Assembly: GCA_964389525.1 (NCBI GenBank)
Contig: CAYMEX010000012.1
Span: forward strand, 1-64,000
Direction: 5' to 3'
Origin: JAFLTL01 sp964389525
GTDB lineage: Bacteria; Bacteroidota; Bacteroidia; Bacteroidales; Muribaculaceae
DNA: 64,000 nucleotides
The notes below the pieces were generated by a model. The model was not told the origin of the DNA. It saw only the letters and a program-made list of their open reading frames with translations, and ran no database searches. Below, piece after piece: positions 61,576-64,000 of the stretch. Position 1 is the stretch's first letter. Each line of letters begins with the position of its first letter. The translations under genes were made by a program, and so were the position numbers.

Positions 61576-62089
61576 GACTTCACTTCTGCGCGAACTAAGG
61601 TGTCTTGAAAAAGATCAGCTTATCGATATAATCATTCAGGCATATTCGGCCGGGAAAGAGACAAAGGAGTATTTCGACTTTTTCACTAATCCCGACCCGA
61701 AGGGGATGTATGATAAATATGCTTTACAGATCGACAAAGAACTGTCGAGAGTGAAGCGCGGCCGACGCACAAAGGCACGAATAAGCGTGATAAAAGCGTG
61801 TATCAGGAAATTCAGTTCGTTTGAGCCCGGAAGTGAACTGGTGACAGATCTATATCTCTATGCCATCGAGCGCTCACTGCTCACAGAGAAAAGCATATAT
61901 TTTTCAGAGACGCTTTTCAACGGTGTGAAAAAGCTGGCGGCCGATGCTGTTGTTTTCGCCGACAGACAAGGCACGACAAAGCAGTTTTTAGCCGGCATAG
62001 AGCGGATGATGGACGAGGAAACGGGGACAAAGTATTTCAGACGACTTGTGAAAGAAGGAGTCGCCGACGGGATGCTGAAACTGACATAG
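61568..62089 (+). CDS. DUF6155 family protein
   Basis: The 173-residue helical protein begins MSKTSLLRELRCLEKDQLID and has EYFDFFTNPDPKGMYDKYAL. It matches DUF6155 of Bacteroidota by eye; the function is unknown. No signal or membrane segment was seen. It overlaps folK by eight bases, suggesting co-expression. Confidence 0.7.
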   Translation: MSKTSLLRELRCLEKDQLIDIIIQAYSAGKETKEYFDFFTNPDPKGMYDKYALQIDKELSRVKRGRRTKARISVIKACIRKFSSFEPGSELVTDLYLYAIERSLLTEKSIYFSETLFNGVKKLAADAVVFADRQGTTKQFLAGIERMMDEETGTKYFRRLVKEGVADGMLKLT

Positions 62090-62429
62090 AAACCTTACAG
62101 CAACACACTCGGCACCAGGCTGCGCCAATTACGGCAGGAGCGACAGCCCCGGTTTCTTAAGTAATAGGCTGTGTCACGATGGTTTCTGACATGGAGATTT
62201 CCGATGTAGGGGCGTGCGAAAGTACGCCCACAACGCCTATTTTGACAAACCTTGCCTACAGACAACCGACATCTACGCTGGTGACTCCCCACCACATGAG
62301 AGCGTGGACGCACGGGGCGTGCGTCTACGCATAGCGCACTGATACACATGCAGCATACTCTAAACAGTCAGATAGGAGCGGCCATGCGGTCGACCGAATA
62401 CTGATCGCGGCGTTGGTGATACACATTAT
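62090..62429. other. 340-base gene-free stretch with REP-like elements
   Basis: It holds the word GTAGGGGCGTGCGAAAGTAC (62206-62225), inverse of 51555-51580, and the palindrome GGACGCACGGGGCGTGCGTC around 62305-62325. No coding sequence was supported. Confidence 0.6.
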
Positions 62430-63335
62430 TTAAAAGTTTGAACCTTTGGTCGTGACATTGATCACACCACCAAAACCGCCTATGCCATACATCCCGCCAT
62501 CGTGAAGAACCTCAACCCGTTCAACCTCCATCACTGTCAGATCAGGCTTCTCTGACATTCTTACTCCATCAAGAATCCACATTGGACTTCCTCCTCTTAC
62601 AGATACCGTGTATCCACCGTTTTTTCTGTCACGATGAACTCCTACTCCACGCATTCCCAACATTGCCAATGCCAGATCTGATGTTCCCATCGCCTCAAGC
62701 TCCTTAGCTGTTCTTACCGCACGAGGGCCATTGTAATCACGGGCATCCATCATACCGGCACCTGTATTTACAAGATCCCTGTCTGCCCTACGTCCTGTAT
62801 TCCTTAAGATCTTTATATACATGCCTTTGCTGCCGTCCATGGCTATGTCGTGGATATAGCCGTCATATTTGATATGCACAGTGTCGGTATCCACAACGTT
62901 GTCGAGCAGGAAATTGCCGTCGCGATCCGACTTCACATAGTCAAACGGATCGCTACCATAAACCACGGCTCCCCTGATAGGTTTACCCTTGTAGTCGATC
63001 AGATGGCCGTGGAAAGTCTCGCCGACGTAATTATCCTTCTCAAAGATACGGTTGTCCTCCCCCACCAAAAGCATCATATCATGGCGGCCGTTCACAGCAA
63101 AGCCGTACTCTCGGCCCTTATAGTCGATATGTATAAAATCAGTAGAATCAACGTCCTCAAACTTAAATTCACCGTTTTTATCTGACTTAACAGCATCTTT
63201 AGGAGTGTGCAGAAAGACCTTCACACCCTTTACCGGCTTACCTTTGGTGTTACGCAGCGTCCCGATAAACGGCTCGGTTGCGCCGGCGGCAAGTGCTGAA
63301 ACCGCAAGCAGCACAGATAATAATAGCCGACACAT
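62430..63335 (-). CDS. Secreted protein with carboxypeptidase-regulatory domains and a TonB-plug-like C-terminus
   Basis: The 301-residue protein has a signal peptide (MCRLLLSVLLAVSALAAGAT). Two CarboxypepD-regulatory-like domains (about 22-95 and 107-175: GTLRNTKGKPVKGVKVFL, GHLIDYKGKPIRGAVVYG) precede a plug-like domain with VRGGSPMWILDGVRM, then VERVEVLHDGGMYGIGGFGG, as in SusC-type receptors. It ends exactly where a TonB-dependent barrel would start, so the product has no channel. A tandem paralogue lies upstream on the same strand. The function is unknown. Confidence 0.75.
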   Translation of the reverse strand: MCRLLLSVLLAVSALAAGATEPFIGTLRNTKGKPVKGVKVFLHTPKDAVKSDKNGEFKFEDVDSTDFIHIDYKGREYGFAVNGRHDMMLLVGEDNRIFEKDNYVGETFHGHLIDYKGKPIRGAVVYGSDPFDYVKSDRDGNFLLDNVVDTDTVHIKYDGYIHDIAMDGSKGMYIKILRNTGRRADRDLVNTGAGMMDARDYNGPRAVRTAKELEAMGTSDLALAMLGMRGVGVHRDRKNGGYTVSVRGGSPMWILDGVRMSEKPDLTVMEVERVEVLHDGGMYGIGGFGGVINVTTKGSNF

Positions 63336-63594
63336 GGTTCATGATTTTAGAGGTTATTGAATGTGGTCTAAAGATAACTTTAATTTTCTGATTATCCACT
63401 CATTTTGTTGGAAAAAAGTTCGCCGGTCATGGGCGTGAGTGACACAAAGCCACGCAGATCGCAAATCTGCCCGCACGATGCTACAAATGTGTCGCCGCTC
63501 CGAAGCTACCAGATACATCCTGACATGCTCGTCCGTCTTCGACAGCAACAAACGCAACACCCCCACTCTCCACCGACAGCAGAAGGCACTTACT

Positions 63595-64000
63595 TCAGAA
63601 TTTGCTGCCTTTGGTGGTGACAACAATAACCCCTCCGCCGGCTCGAGTGCCGTAGGCCGCCCCGTCTTTCAGCACCACAACGCTTTCCACCTCCATTACA
63701 GTCAAATCAACAGGATCGGTTACGACGACTCCATCAACCACCCATAAGGGCGGACACCACCCGCCTCTTATCCATACTTTTCCATCGCGAGATACAGTCA
63801 CACTGGGCATCCATATCATGGCTTGGGCTAAACTTGATGTACCACATGCCTCAAGTTGTTTGGAAGTCATCTTGCTATATGGGCCGTTATAGTTCCTAAG
63901 TCTCATATATCCCACGCCTGTATTAATTATATCATCGTCTATTATATGCCCCGTAGCCCTTAATATCTTTATATACATGCCCTTGCTCCCGTCCATGGCT
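63595..64000 (-). CDS. Paralogue of the plug-like protein, cut by the window edge
   Basis: The 133 visible residues match the C-terminal half of the preceding protein: MDGSKGMYIKILR, NTGVGYMRLRNYNGPYSK, WVVDGVVVTDPVDLTVMEVE, GTRAGGGVIVVTTKG. It ends at the same point without a barrel. The 5' end lies outside the window. Sequence identity with the neighbour is moderate overall and high in blocks, showing an older tandem duplication. Confidence 0.75.
   Translation of the reverse strand, partial: AMDGSKGMYIKILRATGHIIDDDIINTGVGYMRLRNYNGPYSKMTSKQLEACGTSSLAQAMIWMPSVTVSRDGKVWIRGGWCPPLWVVDGVVVTDPVDLTVMEVESVVVLKDGAAYGTRAGGGVIVVTTKGSKF

Overview
The window looks like chromosome of a gut-type member of the order Bacteroidales, plausibly family Muribaculaceae (order confident, family a guess). 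The support is: Bacteroidota-style promoters (TAnnTTTG -7 boxes) before many genes, a porP-gldKLMN type IX secretion cluster, fimbrillin-type lipoproteins, a fragment of an RteB-like conjugative-transposon regulator, and a SusC-plug-like surface protein family. No rRNA or tRNA gene was recognised.

Bases 1 to about 14,950 are an AT-rich, scarred accessory region. Two IS30-family copies point outward (the left one cut by the window edge and carrying a stop codon). Just inside them lies a 142-bp inverted repeat (339-480 and 5328-5469). Between the repeats sit a frameshifted HEPN-like gene, a Fic-domain gene with an operator-like palindrome, a PH-like membrane protein, and a second fic gene fused head-on to an rteB fragment. 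To the right of the intact IS30 is a two-gene operon of a calcineurin-like phosphoesterase and an HSP90-type ATPase (6634-10370), the best candidate for an undescribed, possibly defensive, system. It is followed by a truncated integrase, an M15 endolysin-like gene, hicAB, and small prophage fragments, among them a duplicated ~185-nt leader and a broken tape-measure gene.

From 14,956 to about 46,750 the sequence is mostly ordinary core: a BlaI/M56 sensor pair, a K+/H+ antiporter, glutamate synthase small subunit, an HxlR regulator, a GH43 lipoprotein, a tricorn-like S41 protease, two fimbrial lipoproteins, a CcsA-like plus Rid-like pair, an AlbA/HATPase regulator with a 12-bp tandem repeat, the anaerobic glycerol-3-phosphate operon (glpA-glpB-glpC-glpT plus a HAD phosphatase) with a divergent DeoR-type regulator, a GH29 fucosidase, and porP-gldKLMN.

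An AT-rich 2.9-kb block (46,866-49,889) carries a SulP transporter and an MgtC-family gene behind a structured leader, and is bounded by 92-bp direct repeats of a small zinc-ribbon-like ORF. It is followed by an XRE-regulator remnant, a small gene of unknown function, and a remarkable 1.1-kb noncoding stretch packed with short hairpins and a 72-bp inverted repeat (50,468-51,580).

From 51,865 to 62,089 is housekeeping: a YczE-like membrane protein, ftsY, rimO, an isochorismate synthase, PBP1A, a PlsC-like acyltransferase, a membrane phosphoesterase, folK and a DUF6155 gene. The window ends in two tandem paralogues made of carboxypeptidase-regulatory domains and a TonB-plug-like end with no beta-barrel.
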